Notes: generated by a model not told the origin, from the letters alone. 64,000 nucleotides of DNA from Niastella vici (GCF_002077945.1 NZ_LVYD01000013.1:186001-250000); one strand, 5' to 3'; shown: positions 1-8,929, counted from the stretch's first letter. Numbers and translations: made by a program.

Positions 1-1
1 T

Positions 2-466
2 GCAGAAGTGACCTACGAAACAAATTTCCTCCAGGATAGGGCTGGCCCTCATGATAAGGAATTTACAATAGCATTTCGTAAAGAAATGCAAGATAGAGAC
101 TGGGTGCAGGAAGAACAAAGAGGTAAGATTACCAAGTTTACTCCCGGTGATAATATTGGTTCTTTGATAAAGGACTATGCAGTCTATTTCAGAGAAAAAG
201 GAAAACAAATTGTTTTTGTAATTCAACAGCTGAAAGATAAATCAACACATGAGTCTGAATTAATAGCAACCTTATATGCGGTTTGGAACAACCGGCTAAT
301 TAAGAAGAAGCCAGTTAAAATTAATTTACTAGTAGAAGATTTCTTCAATTGGTCACCTAAGAAAAAGGAAGAATTTCAGCCGGAGGAAGTATTGACAACT
401 TATAAATGGATGAAACAAATAAAATTTGTACCGAGCGGTTTTGGAAAAATTATTGGCACATATTAA
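2..466 (+). CDS. C-terminal part of an unrecognised protein (cut by window start)
   Basis: The frame is already open at the first bases, and the first possible start is a GTG at position 8, so this is probably the tail of a longer gene beginning outside the window. About 150 residues are visible: lysine-rich and soluble, with no signal peptide or membrane segment. I do not recognise a family. It ends 84 bp before the hsdM-like gene on the same strand, so it may belong to the same restriction or defence locus. It does not show the helicase or nuclease motifs expected of HsdR, nor the repeated target-recognition layout of HsdS, in the part that is visible. Confidence 0.6.
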   Translation, partial: AEVTYETNFLQDRAGPHDKEFTIAFRKEMQDRDWVQEEQRGKITKFTPGDNIGSLIKDYAVYFREKGKQIVFVIQQLKDKSTHESELIATLYAVWNNRLIKKKPVKINLLVEDFFNWSPKKKEEFQPEEVLTTYKWMKQIKFVPSGFGKIIGTY

Positions 467-549
467 ATCTCATCAACACTTCCTCCAAACAATCCACTAA
501 TATCAGGGACGTTTTAAAGAAAAAAGAAGATTGGGATAAATAAAATAGT

Positions 550-2046
550 ATGAGCAACAATAGTACTACAAATACATCTAGCATCGTTTCGAAAATATGG
601 GCATTCTGTAACACACTTAGAGATGACGGCGTCGGGTATGGCGATTATTTAGAACAGCTTACTTATCTACTATTTTTGAAAATGGCAGACGAGTATAGTA
701 AGCCTCCCCATAACCGCACTATGCCTATACCCAAAAAATTTAATTGGGAAAGCCTGGTAGGCAAAAGTGGCGACGATCTCGAAACCCATTATAGTAAACT
801 GCTTCGCGAGCTCGGTAATGAGAAAGGTATGCTGGGACAGATATTTATTAAGAGCCAGAACAAAATTCAAGATCCTGCTAAGCTCTATAAACTCATAGCC
901 CTCATTAATGCAGAAGAATGGGTGCTTATGGGCGTAAAAGATAAAGGCGATATCTACGAAGGTTTGTTGGAGAAAAATGCAGAAGATACTAAAAGTGGCG
1001 CGGGACAGTACTTTACCCCAAGGGCGTTGATCAAAGCAATAGTAGAGTGTGTTCGCCCCGAACCCAATAAGACCATTGCAGATCCAGCTTGTGGAACAGG
1101 AGGATTCTTTTTGGCTGCTTATGATTGGCTTACAGAAAACGCATTGCTGGATAAAGCCCAAAAACAATTCCTGAAATATAAAACGTTTGCTGGTAATGAA
1201 ATTGTAGCCAGTACCCGTCGGCTGGCATTAATGAACTTGTTCCTGCATAATATCGGAGATATTGACAGCGATACCATCATTTCGCCTAACGACTCCTTAA
1301 TTGGAGCACCGGACACTAGACATGACTACGTACTTGCCAACCCTCCTTTTGGTAAAAAAAGCAGTATGACTTTTACCAACGAAGATGGAGAACAGGAAAA
1401 AGAAGACCTTACCTATAACCGCCAGGATTTTTGGGTAACCACCAGCAATAAACAACTCAATTTTGTGCAGCATATTAAGAGCATGCTCAAAACAACCGGT
1501 CAGGCGGCAGTGGTATTGCCAGACAATGTATTATTTGAAGGTGGCGCTGGTGAAACTATAAGAAAAAAGCTACTCGAAACAACTGAGCTTCACACAATAT
1601 TACGGTTACCCACTGGTATCTTTTATGCCAATGGTGTAAAGGCAAATGTGCTGTTCTGGGATGGTAAACCATCCAGTAAAGATCCCTGGACCAAAGATAT
1701 ATGGGTGTATGACTATCGTACTAACATACACCACACACTAAAAAAGAACCCGTTAAAGCTGGATGACCTAAAAGATTTCATTAAATGTTATAACCCGGCT
1801 AATAGACACAAGAGAAAAGAAACATGGAGCGAATCAAATCCTGACGGTCGATGGAGAAAATTCTCTTACGATGAAATCATATCTAGAGACAAAACATCTC
1901 TTGACATTACATGGATTAAGGATAAATCACTTGCGGACCTTGATAACCTTCCTGATCCGGATGAATTAGCTCAAGACATTGTAGACAACCTGGAAGCGGG
2001 CCTGGAAAGCTTTAGAACAATTATTGCTGCGCTGAAAGGAAAATAG
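550..2046 (+). CDS. hsdM: Type I restriction-modification system DNA methyltransferase subunit (HsdM, N-6 adenine)
   Basis: This subunit transfers methyl from S-adenosylmethionine to adenine N6 in a type I restriction-modification complex. At 498 residues it has normal HsdM length. The N-terminal ~130 residues match the helical HsdM_N layout. The catalytic domain shows GQYFTPR (about 152-158), the SAM-binding motif I DPACGTGG (about 178-185) and the adenine-methylase motif IV NPPF (about 264-267). HsdM needs an HsdS subunit for DNA recognition, but no hsdS follows: the next gene starts 107 bp downstream and is a different protein. hsdR and hsdS could lie upstream of the window. The ATG start is kept because the N-terminal domain begins immediately after it. 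Confidence 0.93.
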   Translation: MSNNSTTNTSSIVSKIWAFCNTLRDDGVGYGDYLEQLTYLLFLKMADEYSKPPHNRTMPIPKKFNWESLVGKSGDDLETHYSKLLRELGNEKGMLGQIFIKSQNKIQDPAKLYKLIALINAEEWVLMGVKDKGDIYEGLLEKNAEDTKSGAGQYFTPRALIKAIVECVRPEPNKTIADPACGTGGFFLAAYDWLTENALLDKAQKQFLKYKTFAGNEIVASTRRLALMNLFLHNIGDIDSDTIISPNDSLIGAPDTRHDYVLANPPFGKKSSMTFTNEDGEQEKEDLTYNRQDFWVTTSNKQLNFVQHIKSMLKTTGQAAVVLPDNVLFEGGAGETIRKKLLETTELHTILRLPTGIFYANGVKANVLFWDGKPSSKDPWTKDIWVYDYRTNIHHTLKKNPLKLDDLKDFIKCYNPANRHKRKETWSESNPDGRWRKFSYDEIISRDKTSLDITWIKDKSLADLDNLPDPDELAQDIVDNLEAGLESFRTIIAALKGK

Positions 2047-2152
2047 GGTCATTTAATCTAGCAAATGTTAGATTATTTAACACTTGTGCATCGGATTATA
2101 AGTTACATATCATTAAGGACTCAAATTAATCTTAAAGTAATTAAAAGTTTTT

Positions 2153-3235
2153 ATGGAGGAATTAGATCAGTTACAAAAAGAATGGATTCTAATAATTGCC
2201 GCCAGAGAACTGTTAAGTATAGTAAAGAAAAGGCCTAACGTTTCTTATGAAGATGCGATAAAATTTGCAAAGCAAAATGCTGAACGAGTTTTTGCATATT
2301 CGAATACTGATTTTTTCAGAAAAAGTGTATTAGATAAGCTTTATGACAAATTCAAACAGGAAGCAACTGCAAAATCCATTGAAATCGGAAAGGATGTCTC
2401 TCCGGATATGCTTATCCAAGAACGAATAAGCGAATTAGATAGTCTAATATCCGTTTATCCTGAAGATGAATCTCCACAAGCATTAGAAAAAGAAAGAAAA
2501 TCTTTACGCAAACTATTAGCGGAGTCAAATGATAATATCTTAGGACTTGAGAGAGTTACGGAACATCAAGCAATCATATATGACTCCATTGTTACTAGGG
2601 CTAATAAGCAATTCGTAAATAGTCATCTGGGTAAATTTAACCAGTACGTTGATAAAGATAATGGTAGTGTATTTAGAATCAATATACTACATCCCAATCC
2701 TTCGGAAGCTATAACAGGAGCAGATTTGATTTATGAATATTATGATGTAAAGAAAGAAATGGTAAGGATTTCGGCTATTCAGTATAAGATTTGGGAGAAT
2801 GAAGTGTTATATATAAAAAGGGCAGGGAATATTTTAACTCAATTAATAAAAATGAAAGGTTGTTTCTGTGAAAAGGATTTTTGCAAATCTCCGGAAGACT
2901 TTGATAATAATGAAAGTTACCGAATGCCATTTTGCTCTGCATTCTTAAGGCCTACTGATAAACTTCAAGATCCGCAGAAATTAATTACCTCCGGCTACCA
3001 TGTGCCTATATGTAATCTAAAAAAGATTGGAGAAGGAGAATTTGAATATAAAATTGATATTGATTCTATTAGAAAGTTTTCTTTAAAGGCTCAAACATTT
3101 GAAGAGCTATTTAATGAAGAGATGGTGGGATCTAGATGGTTGAGGATCGACGAATTGCAATCTTTTTATATGGAGTCTAAGGTGATTGAGCCAAATCAAA
3201 GAATAATTCTATATGCGCAAAATGCTGTTGCGTAA
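2153..3235 (+). CDS. Unrecognised protein with a PD-(D/E)XK-like signature, next to hsdM
   Basis: A 360-residue soluble protein. The N-terminal ~150 residues are predicted helical and charged. The middle contains GAD (about 189-191) followed after about 18 residues by a strand ending in QYK (about 210-212). This D...(E/Q)xK spacing is what Mrr-like and other PD-(D/E)XK nuclease folds show. After it comes a cysteine cluster (CFC and two further Cys, about 238-246) and more Cys that could bind a metal. No family name is recognised. Its position directly behind hsdM suggests a defence effector or restriction component, which is inference. The possible nuclease fold rests only on the motif spacing. 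Confidence 0.7.
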   Translation: MEELDQLQKEWILIIAARELLSIVKKRPNVSYEDAIKFAKQNAERVFAYSNTDFFRKSVLDKLYDKFKQEATAKSIEIGKDVSPDMLIQERISELDSLISVYPEDESPQALEKERKSLRKLLAESNDNILGLERVTEHQAIIYDSIVTRANKQFVNSHLGKFNQYVDKDNGSVFRINILHPNPSEAITGADLIYEYYDVKKEMVRISAIQYKIWENEVLYIKRAGNILTQLIKMKGCFCEKDFCKSPEDFDNNESYRMPFCSAFLRPTDKLQDPQKLITSGYHVPICNLKKIGEGEFEYKIDIDSIRKFSLKAQTFEELFNEEMVGSRWLRIDELQSFYMESKVIEPNQRIILYAQNAVA

Positions 3236-3345
3236 GATTAGAGCTTTAAGAGAATAGTTGGCCTTTTTTATGATTGGCACTAGAACTACCGTTTGGAATT
3301 TTCGCAAATCTTTACTTGCTTTTACAAGATATATATCCCATTTAT

Positions 3346-3579
3346 TCTCTACCTTCAAGTCACTCAAGAACTCCCCTCACCACCCATTTTTCGAGTGGGC
3401 GCCGGGTGAGCAGCGAAAAGCGCTTAGTGTAACAAGTTGATAATATGCGGGTTTAAAGATATAAAAGCAGTCCTGTCGGGACTACTTCGACCGCCGAAGC
3501 CTTGGCAAAGGCGGTCAGAAATAAATCGAATAACCCGCATAGAATATTGATTTTATGCGGGTTTTTTGTTTTTGGTTGA
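3346..3579 (+). repeat. Dispersed intergenic repeat, longest copy
   Basis: This block starts with CTCTACCTTC and runs through CTCAAGAACTC, GCGCCGGGTGAGCAGCG and AAAAGCGCTTAGTG to TTTTTGGTTGA. Close relatives occur at 8210-8272 (5' part only) and 9011-9134. Compared with the 9011 copy, this one carries about 110 extra bases between two 11-bp direct copies of TATGCGGGTTT (3444-3454 and 3554-3564). The extra part contains the ACCGCC...GGCGGT hairpin and recurs alone at 5875-5966. The element sits between gene ends. Its nature (mobile repeat, cassette end or terminator cluster) is unknown. Confidence 0.8.
3532..3568 (+). terminator. Rho-independent terminator-like hairpin inside the repeat
   Basis: A perfect 10-bp stem AACCCGCATA / TATGCGGGTT with a 12-nt loop is followed by a run of six T. 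It would end transcription from the gene finishing at 3235. The same stem is present at 5932-5963 without the T run. Confidence 0.65.
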
Positions 3580-3602
3580 GTAGATAATTACTTTAACAGC
3601 AC

Positions 3603-4391
3603 TTATTCTTTTTTAAGCTCATTGGCAATGTCCTGATCCAGTTTTGAATTAACTAAATCTCCTTTTTTTTCATAAGCCCTACTGCGATATAAATAGAAGT
3701 CATAGCTAAGCGAAAAGTTAGGAAAAATCGCTAAAGCTTTATTATAGTCTGCTATTGCTTCATCGGGTTTATTCATTATAAATTTTACATATCCTCTGTT
3801 AAAATATACTTCTGGATAATTAGGTTGAATTTCTAAGGCTTTATTATAATCTTCAATGGCTTCTTTATACTTTTTTAATTGCTCTTTAGCGAAAGCCCTA
3901 TTGGCAAAAGCCTTGGCATAATCAGGTCTCAGAGCGATGGCAGTGTCTAAATCAAATATCGCTAGCTGGTACTCTTGCATATGGCTTTTAACAAAGGCTA
4001 AATTTAAATAACTCATTGCGTCTTCCGGACTTAATTGCCTGGCCTTATTTAGATCAGCTAAAGCTTGATTATACTTTTTAAGAAAACAATAGCACATGCC
4101 TCTATTAGTATAAGCATCTTTAATATAATCAGGGAACCGTTTGATTATATCGTTTTGTTCCTTAATGCAGGTCTCATAGTTACCCAATTGATACTCAAGT
4201 GCAGCATGTTTAAAATAGGCTGGGACATAAGTACTATCGAATTCTATAGCCAAAGATTGAATTTTCAGCTCACTTCTAAGTTCACGAAAATTAGAAGTGT
4301 CTTTTAATCCCTCAATTCCCCCAAATGGCATCTGAGAAAAGCTAAAATTACAAATGAGAAATAAAGTTCCTATAACGATTATACTTTTCAT
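3603..4391 (-). CDS. Secreted tetratricopeptide-repeat protein
   Basis: About 262 residues from an ATG at 4391; the longer frame to 4406 would need a TTG start. A short hydrophobic signal peptide ends near SFSQ. The rest is a run of about five to six TPR units. Typical features such as AYTNRGMCY, AYLNLA, AFANRA and VYFNRGY appear every 34 residues, each ending in a proline-containing turn such as P-D or P-N. TPR arrays are protein-binding scaffolds. Nothing shows the partner. The gene stands alone between the 3346-3579 repeat and a stretch of decayed coding sequence. Confidence 0.85.
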   Translation of the reverse strand: MKSIIVIGTLFLICNFSFSQMPFGGIEGLKDTSNFRELRSELKIQSLAIEFDSTYVPAYFKHAALEYQLGNYETCIKEQNDIIKRFPDYIKDAYTNRGMCYCFLKKYNQALADLNKARQLSPEDAMSYLNLAFVKSHMQEYQLAIFDLDTAIALRPDYAKAFANRAFAKEQLKKYKEAIEDYNKALEIQPNYPEVYFNRGYVKFIMNKPDEAIADYNKALAIFPNFSLSYDFYLYRSRAYEKKGDLVNSKLDQDIANELKKE

Positions 4392-4768
4392 AAAGTTTGC
4401 GTACAATTATATATTCTGCTAGTATACACAATTTTTAGCAGCAAATAAATTTGTATTATATACTTTTTAATTACCCGCAAAAAGCACCGTTAGTACCGTT
4501 TCCACTAAGCCAGAAACCTCAGGAGTTAATTAAATTGTTCGAGGAATTGATCGACCGAAGATCCCGGAAATCGGCACTCTAGCTCCAACACCCTAATTAA
4601 CAGGACGGGGGAATGCGGTTGCTACTCCATTCATACTTTCCCATTAATTCAATCGATTTGAGACATAAATAATAATATTATCTATTTGCAGGATAATTTA
4701 TTCTAAATAGCTCTTATTTTTATTAAAGAGTTGCCATCAATTAAATCTATCATGAAAGGCTTTTATGA
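4392..4768. other. Intergenic stretch upstream of the TPR gene
   Basis: About 375 bp, A+T-rich for most of its length. It contains the promoter region of the minus-strand TPR gene. I see no convincing gene, RNA or strong hairpin here. Confidence 0.5.
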
Positions 4769-4903
4769 ACTAAAAAAATCCCATACGATGAAAAAACAGA
4801 GAAACTTTTACAATTAGCTTTGGTTAAATCTGCAGGGCAAATAGCCGATCAGGTAGACTTCATACATAGCTATCTACAAAGTAGAACTGAAAGCGATATT
4901 TAA
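4769..4903 (+). pseudogene. Open remnant of a small unknown gene
   Basis: An open frame of 44 codons without a start codon (it follows a TGA at 4766) has protein-like composition: helical and charged, with YDEKTEKLL near its beginning. A second short frame, ATG 4913 to TGA 4996 (27 codons), follows in a different frame and runs into the 4983-5192 gene. The three pieces look like one or two small genes broken by frameshifts. No family is recognised. Confidence 0.35.
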
Positions 4904-4982
4904 GACGTATTTATGGAATCAACACACTATTTTACAAGAGAATGGGATGAAACTACTGGCGATCAATTAACCGATAGTAACC

Positions 4983-5192
4983 GTGAAGGATTTTGAGTTA
5001 TCATTTCAGCAAATCAGGCAGGCACTTCATTATTGCAAATTGCTGGAATGCAAAAATGATAATCCGGAAAAGTTTTGTCATAACTGTATTTTAAGGGTTA
5101 AACAGTTTAATGAAACTATTGATGAAGATGATCCCGAACAACCCAATTGGGAAAGAGCAACCAGGTTATTTAAAAGATATTTTGAAAACTAA
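4983..5192 (+). CDS. Small cysteine-containing hypothetical protein, possibly truncated
   Basis: A 69-residue frame with a GTG start and four Cys (CKLLEC and CHNC, about residues 18-37) that could bind zinc, then an acidic turn and a helical tail ending in ERATRLFKRYFEN. The start overlaps the end of a 27-codon frame beginning at ATG 4913, so the real gene may once have been longer and be frameshifted. The composition is protein-like, but no family is recognised. Confidence 0.45.
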   Translation: MKDFELSFQQIRQALHYCKLLECKNDNPEKFCHNCILRVKQFNETIDEDDPEQPNWERATRLFKRYFEN

Positions 5193-5356
5193 ATCTAAAA
5201 TGTTCAAGCTAAAAATCTCAATAGTGTGATAAATGCAGGCTATTATCTTCATTTTCACCAGTGACAAATTGAATATGCCCATAAGTAACGGGGAGATTTT
5301 TGAAGAAGAGAAATCTTTAACGGCATGATTCCGCTATTTATGGTTGACCGCGAGTC

Positions 5357-5824
5357 TTACCTGACCAGGCATTTTTCATCTAATTCTCTGAATAAAACTG
5401 TATCGTAGCCTAACTCTTTTTCAGGATCGATGGAAATATCCCATAGCTTCTTATCGTTAAAATCAATTTTAACCCAACCTATTATCGGGTCATCATTACG
5501 TTCGGTATTATGTACTGTGATTTGAATTATTGCTATACCACTGTGTACTGTGTCGACCCATACTCCAAACCCTAACTTCTTTATTTCCGGGTCAAAACTG
5601 CTTTTATCAATAAGTGAATGTAACAAATCATGACAGTTAATAGTGGAAACGGATTTTTGCGAAAGGTGTACCGAATTATCTTTCACCCTGTTACTATCTA
5701 TTGTTAGTAAAGGCCTGGATGCCGAATCCTTGATTGTGCTTTTGTCCTGCGCTCCAGACTGAGGTGTTAGGTCGCCGCAGCTGATGAACAATACCGTAAT
5801 AACAAATAATATTTTATTACTCAT
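5357..5824 (-). CDS. Small lipoprotein, copy A of a duplicated pair
   Basis: 155 residues. A hydrophobic N-terminus leads to a lipobox at FISCGD, so the mature protein should be a membrane-anchored lipoprotein. The mature part has a Ser/Asp-rich linker and a C-terminal domain with CHDLLHSLI and a conserved GFGVWVDTV stretch. The family is not recognised. A near-identical copy lies at 19346-19813. Similarity extends from the stop codon through about 60 bp upstream of the start, into the first bases of the 5875 repeat, so the duplicated unit included the promoter. Confidence 0.8.
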   Translation of the reverse strand: MSNKILFVITVLFISCGDLTPQSGAQDKSTIKDSASRPLLTIDSNRVKDNSVHLSQKSVSTINCHDLLHSLIDKSSFDPEIKKLGFGVWVDTVHSGIAIIQITVHNTERNDDPIIGWVKIDFNDKKLWDISIDPEKELGYDTVLFRELDEKCLVR

Positions 5825-5874
5825 AGATCGACAAAAGTTACAACATCGGCTAATAATCGATTAAATAATTTTCA

Positions 5875-5966
5875 TGTCGGAACTACTTCGGCGCCGAAGC
5901 CTTGGTGAAGGCGGTCAGAAATAAATCGAAAAACCCGCATAGAATATTGATTTTATGCGGGGTTGA
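5875..5966 (+). repeat. Dispersed repeat, 3' half only
   Basis: Matches the second half of the 3346-3579 element (TGTCGG..ACTACTTCG, the CGCCGAAGCCTTGG...AAGGCGG hairpin, then ACCCGCATAGAATATTGATT). The T run found in the longer copy is lost. The first ~14 bases also appear upstream of the second lipoprotein copy at about 19862-19875. Confidence 0.75.
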
Positions 5967-5991
5967 CTACCTTGCCACCAGGTTGCAGATA

Positions 5992-6783
5992 CTAGTCGTC
6001 CAGGGCTCCCATGGTCAAATTGACGGTTGTTCCCATCATTCCGCTTGCTTTATCGGAAGCCATAAAGGCCGCTACATTAGCCATCTCTGCGAGTGTCAGG
6101 AAACGTTTGGGATGGTTCATGCCTGCAAGATAACTTGAGAACTGTTCCCAGGTTACGCCCGCTGGCCTGGCCTTACTTTCAAATATTTCCCTTATTGTCT
6201 CTGTCTCCGGCATGCCGTGCGGCTGCAGACAGACCACGCGGATGCCCTGAGGCGCGAGTTCAACCGACAGGTATCGGGTAAGCGCCTCCTTGGCAGCCTG
6301 TGACGGACCATAACCTCCGTTTGGCGTGCCTATTCTTGCGGGAGGCGCAGTAACAGTCATGATTACCCCGGATTTATTCGGGAGCATGCGTCTTGCAGCT
6401 AAACGCGCAGTCAGAAAATATGATGTGGTATAGCTCGTGATCGGCATGGAGAATTGTTTAAGATCCATATCAACCAGCGATGCCCCCAGATACCTGGTTG
6501 GCGAGTTCCCCATCGCATTGAACGAAATATCAATACGGCCTGCCTTAGCCACTACAGACTGCAGATGCTTATCTATAGCCTGCTCATCAAGGGCATCAAC
6601 CTCCGCTGCCTCGGCATCGCCGCCAGCAGACACGATGTCCCTGGCAACCGCTTCCACAGGCGCCAGGCGGTGCCCGGTAAGAAAAAGCCTGGCTCCTTCG
6701 CATGCGAAAGCACGTGCGACAGCGCCGCCGATTTCGCCACCTGCCCCATAGATCACTGCGATTTTGTCTTTCAATTCATTCAT
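5992..6783 (-). CDS. Short-chain dehydrogenase/reductase (SDR) family oxidoreductase, atypical active site
   Basis: About 263 residues from ATG 6783 (MNELKDKIAVI), where the Rossmann fold begins; the 17 codons upstream are not SDR-like. The cofactor-binding glycine motif YGAGGEIGG is present near the start, followed by a typical NAD(P)-binding fold. At the active site the usual YxxxK reads YGPSQ, with Gln where the catalytic Lys should be, then AAK. The oxidoreductase activity is therefore uncertain. The gene appears richer in G+C than its neighbours and lies directly after a dispersed repeat, consistent with transfer. Substrate unknown. Confidence 0.88.
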   Translation of the reverse strand: MNELKDKIAVIYGAGGEIGGAVARAFACEGARLFLTGHRLAPVEAVARDIVSAGGDAEAAEVDALDEQAIDKHLQSVVAKAGRIDISFNAMGNSPTRYLGASLVDMDLKQFSMPITSYTTSYFLTARLAARRMLPNKSGVIMTVTAPPARIGTPNGGYGPSQAAKEALTRYLSVELAPQGIRVVCLQPHGMPETETIREIFESKARPAGVTWEQFSSYLAGMNHPKRFLTLAEMANVAAFMASDKASGMMGTTVNLTMGALDD

Positions 6784-6873
6784 TATTTTTCTTTTTAATG
6801 TTGAGAAATTATACGTGAATCCTTCACGCTGCATGACTAAGACGTTTGGCGTTTACGTTTCCGGACATTTTTT

Positions 6874-7185
6874 TTGGATTATATTAGCATCCTCATTAGT
6901 TACAAATGGAAAATACTCACCAGCCCTATCAAAAGCCAATTAAGGCAATTGTGTAATAGGGAAGGAATAGGTTTTGAAGATTGGACTACGGTAAGAATCT
7001 TATGCAAGCAATGCAGCGAGGGAATGCCTCATGAACAACATGATCATGATAATAAAGTATCAGCAGATGCAGTCCGAACCTTTGGGTTGGCAGCAATAGA
7101 TAAAAATACCGTTGAAGAAATACTTAAAGAATGGAGTATTTCAACAGCCACTAATTATTCAGATATTGTGCTGGAGTTGGAGTAA
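6874..7185 (+). CDS. Small hypothetical protein
   Basis: About 103 residues with a TTG start. The first 15-20 codons may not be translated, and an ATG in another frame at 6906 gives only 16 codons. The body contains CKQC followed by HEQHDHD (about residues 47-60), a possible metal site, then a helical acidic tail. It is the first of a same-strand row of small genes (6.9-8.9 kb) of the size and variability typical of immunity or antitoxin genes. No family is recognised. Confidence 0.5.
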   Translation: MDYISILISYKWKILTSPIKSQLRQLCNREGIGFEDWTTVRILCKQCSEGMPHEQHDHDNKVSADAVRTFGLAAIDKNTVEEILKEWSISTATNYSDIVLELE

Positions 7186-7231
7186 AGGGCCTGCTCAAAG
7201 GAAATACCTTGGTATAAAACTTTAAACCAAT

Positions 7232-7765
7232 ATGGATTTAGTTATAACAGGTGATAAGATATTTATTTCAAAAAAGTCTTCAGACAGTAAGTCATGGAAG
7301 GAGATATTATTTTTTTACAAATCAAGTAGAACCTTTAATAGCAACCTTGAATTAGAAGAATATCTTCAAATTAATTACAACCTTTCAAGTCTTGACTTTG
7401 AGAAAATTAATAAGGGTTTGTCTGATAATACTACGCATGCAGTTGAACTGATATTCTCTACGGATGGTATTCCCTTTCAAATTAGAGAATTAAATATAAA
7501 TATCGGTAGTAGTGAAAGTAAACCGCAGCGTATCTGTGAGGAAGAATGGTTTTATACTTTGGATAAAGCAGTTGATGGATTTTTTTTATTTGTTTACTTA
7601 GGCGGTATTTGTGAACAGATACGAATAATTAAACTCAGTGACAGCCAGGTAGAGGCGTTTCAAAATATCGGTAAATCTTTTGTTAAGGAATTGGCGGCCG
7701 ATATTTGGAAACAGGACTCCCAGGTTTTTAAAGAAGCAATCAGAGAAAATAGAAGAGTCGTGTAG
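7232..7765 (+). CDS. Hypothetical protein, possible immunity-type protein
   Basis: 177 residues from a clear ATG, soluble, Asp/Ser/Lys-rich, with no signal peptide. It has the mixed strand-helix pattern of many small bacterial immunity proteins, with an EEWFYTLDKAVDGFF core and a helical, basic C-terminus. It lies 46 bp after the 6874 gene and 47 bp before the 7813 gene, so the three are probably co-transcribed. No family is recognised, and the immunity role is inference from size and context. Confidence 0.65.
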   Translation: MDLVITGDKIFISKKSSDSKSWKEILFFYKSSRTFNSNLELEEYLQINYNLSSLDFEKINKGLSDNTTHAVELIFSTDGIPFQIRELNINIGSSESKPQRICEEEWFYTLDKAVDGFFLFVYLGGICEQIRIIKLSDSQVEAFQNIGKSFVKELAADIWKQDSQVFKEAIRENRRVV

Positions 7766-7812
7766 AAAGGGTAACTTTTATTTCCTATGAGCGTAATGTC
7801 TTATATTGAAAT

Positions 7813-8169
7813 ATGATTAAACATTCATTTCGTATTAATGAAGGAGGATTGCCTGGTTTTGCAATTGAGAATAAATACTGGATGTTAATGGACTTGCATA
7901 CAAGGGACATTAGAATTGTAAAGAAAATTATCAAAGATCTGGAGTCGGTAATAAATGATGAGGTGGAAAAGGCTGAAATAGAAGGTTATGATATAACATA
8001 TGTGGAATGTTCCAAAAATGGTTGTTTAATTTATTGTTCTGGTGAGGATACGATGGGACCCATACCCGTTCAATGGTTCCTGGATTTATTTAAAGATTGG
8101 TTGGCGTTTTTAGTCAATTTTGAAGAAGCTAAAAGAAATGATTCTAATTCCTCTTCGTCAAAACCTTAA
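7813..8169 (+). CDS. Hypothetical protein, possible immunity-type protein
   Basis: 118 residues from ATG 7813. An N-terminal strand region (SFRINEGG, GFAIENKYWML) is followed by a helix around DIRIVKKIIKDLES, a strand pair containing three Cys, then an amphipathic helix around WFLDLFKDWLAFL and a Ser-rich tail. No family is recognised. It is the last gene before the repeat at 8210, in the same run as the two genes upstream. Confidence 0.65.
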   Translation: MIKHSFRINEGGLPGFAIENKYWMLMDLHTRDIRIVKKIIKDLESVINDEVEKAEIEGYDITYVECSKNGCLIYCSGEDTMGPIPVQWFLDLFKDWLAFLVNFEEAKRNDSNSSSSKP

Positions 8170-8209
8170 TTTTTTTGTTATTGGTATTGGTTTGAATTTT
8201 CATATTTTC

Positions 8210-8272
8210 CTCTACCTTCAAGACACTCAAGAACTCCCAAAACCATCCAAATTTCGCGGGCGCCGGGTGAGC
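8210..8272 (+). repeat. Dispersed repeat, 5' half only
   Basis: Shares CTCTACCTTCAAG, ACTCAAGAACTCCC and GCGGGCGCCGGGTGAGCA with the copies at 3346 and 9011, then stops. With the 9011 copy it brackets the single gene 8315-8929 as an imperfect direct repeat about 800 bp apart. Confidence 0.75.
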
Positions 8273-8314
8273 AATTAATACTTTAGCACAAATAAATCTG
8301 TTGTAAGAAATTCT

Positions 8315-8929
8315 ATGACACCACTACCAATAGAAGAAATAATTAAGTTCCTCAAGACTAACATTCAGCCACTAACTGATGTAATTTATGGAAACGGATA
8401 TCGAGCGTCTGTTACTCTGACAGACGGACTTCACTTGCCTTGTGTGCTATTTCGCAATACCTCAAAGATTATTGACTTAGCCATAAAACGCTTTGACGAA
8501 GAACAATCAGGCAAAAGCATTTTCAGCAAATCCTCGGGCTTGGGATACAGGGAAATCGTAAAAACATTTGTAACAAGTGGCAACTGCCTCAATTATTACG
8601 ACATTGCAAAGGTTGACAAAAGCGATTTCGCCTTTCCGGAACAAACATTAAGACAAATTCGTGGCGAAACGAAAATGGGCTGGACAGGCTTTGTTGCAAA
8701 AATGAAAGACGGAAAACAGTTTTCGTTTGGGACTTCATTTTTGTTCGACTTCTTTGAAATGCCAAAAGGGTATTCACCAAATGACATCATTGAAATTATC
8801 AATCATTCTTACCTAGACAAAGATGGGAATTTAAAAAGCTATCATGTTCCCGAAGTTTACAAAGAGTTTGACAAAAGTCTTGTGTATCGGGAAAAACCAT
8901 ATTTCGAATGTTACCTTGACAACTTATAA
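8315..8929 (+). CDS. Hypothetical protein on a repeat-bracketed segment
   Basis: 204 residues from ATG 8315, soluble, no signal peptide. The visible pattern is mixed alpha/beta with aromatic-rich strands (GWTGFVAKMKDGKQFSFGTSF) and a C-terminal stretch containing HVPEVYKEF. I recognise no family. The segment containing it is bounded by imperfect direct copies of the dispersed repeat (8210-8272 and 9011-9134), so it looks like an independently inserted gene unit. Confidence 0.65.
   Translation: MTPLPIEEIIKFLKTNIQPLTDVIYGNGYRASVTLTDGLHLPCVLFRNTSKIIDLAIKRFDEEQSGKSIFSKSSGLGYREIVKTFVTSGNCLNYYDIAKVDKSDFAFPEQTLRQIRGETKMGWTGFVAKMKDGKQFSFGTSFLFDFFEMPKGYSPNDIIEIINHSYLDKDGNLKSYHVPEVYKEFDKSLVYREKPYFECYLDNL

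Noticed and set aside
670-1316. Long antisense frames inside hsdM
   Set aside because: They mirror the codons of a gene with clear methyltransferase motifs and have no family features; the same applies to other antisense frames across the window.
3258-3440. 60-codon plus-strand frame
   Set aside because: It lies mostly in the dispersed repeat and has no protein-like pattern.
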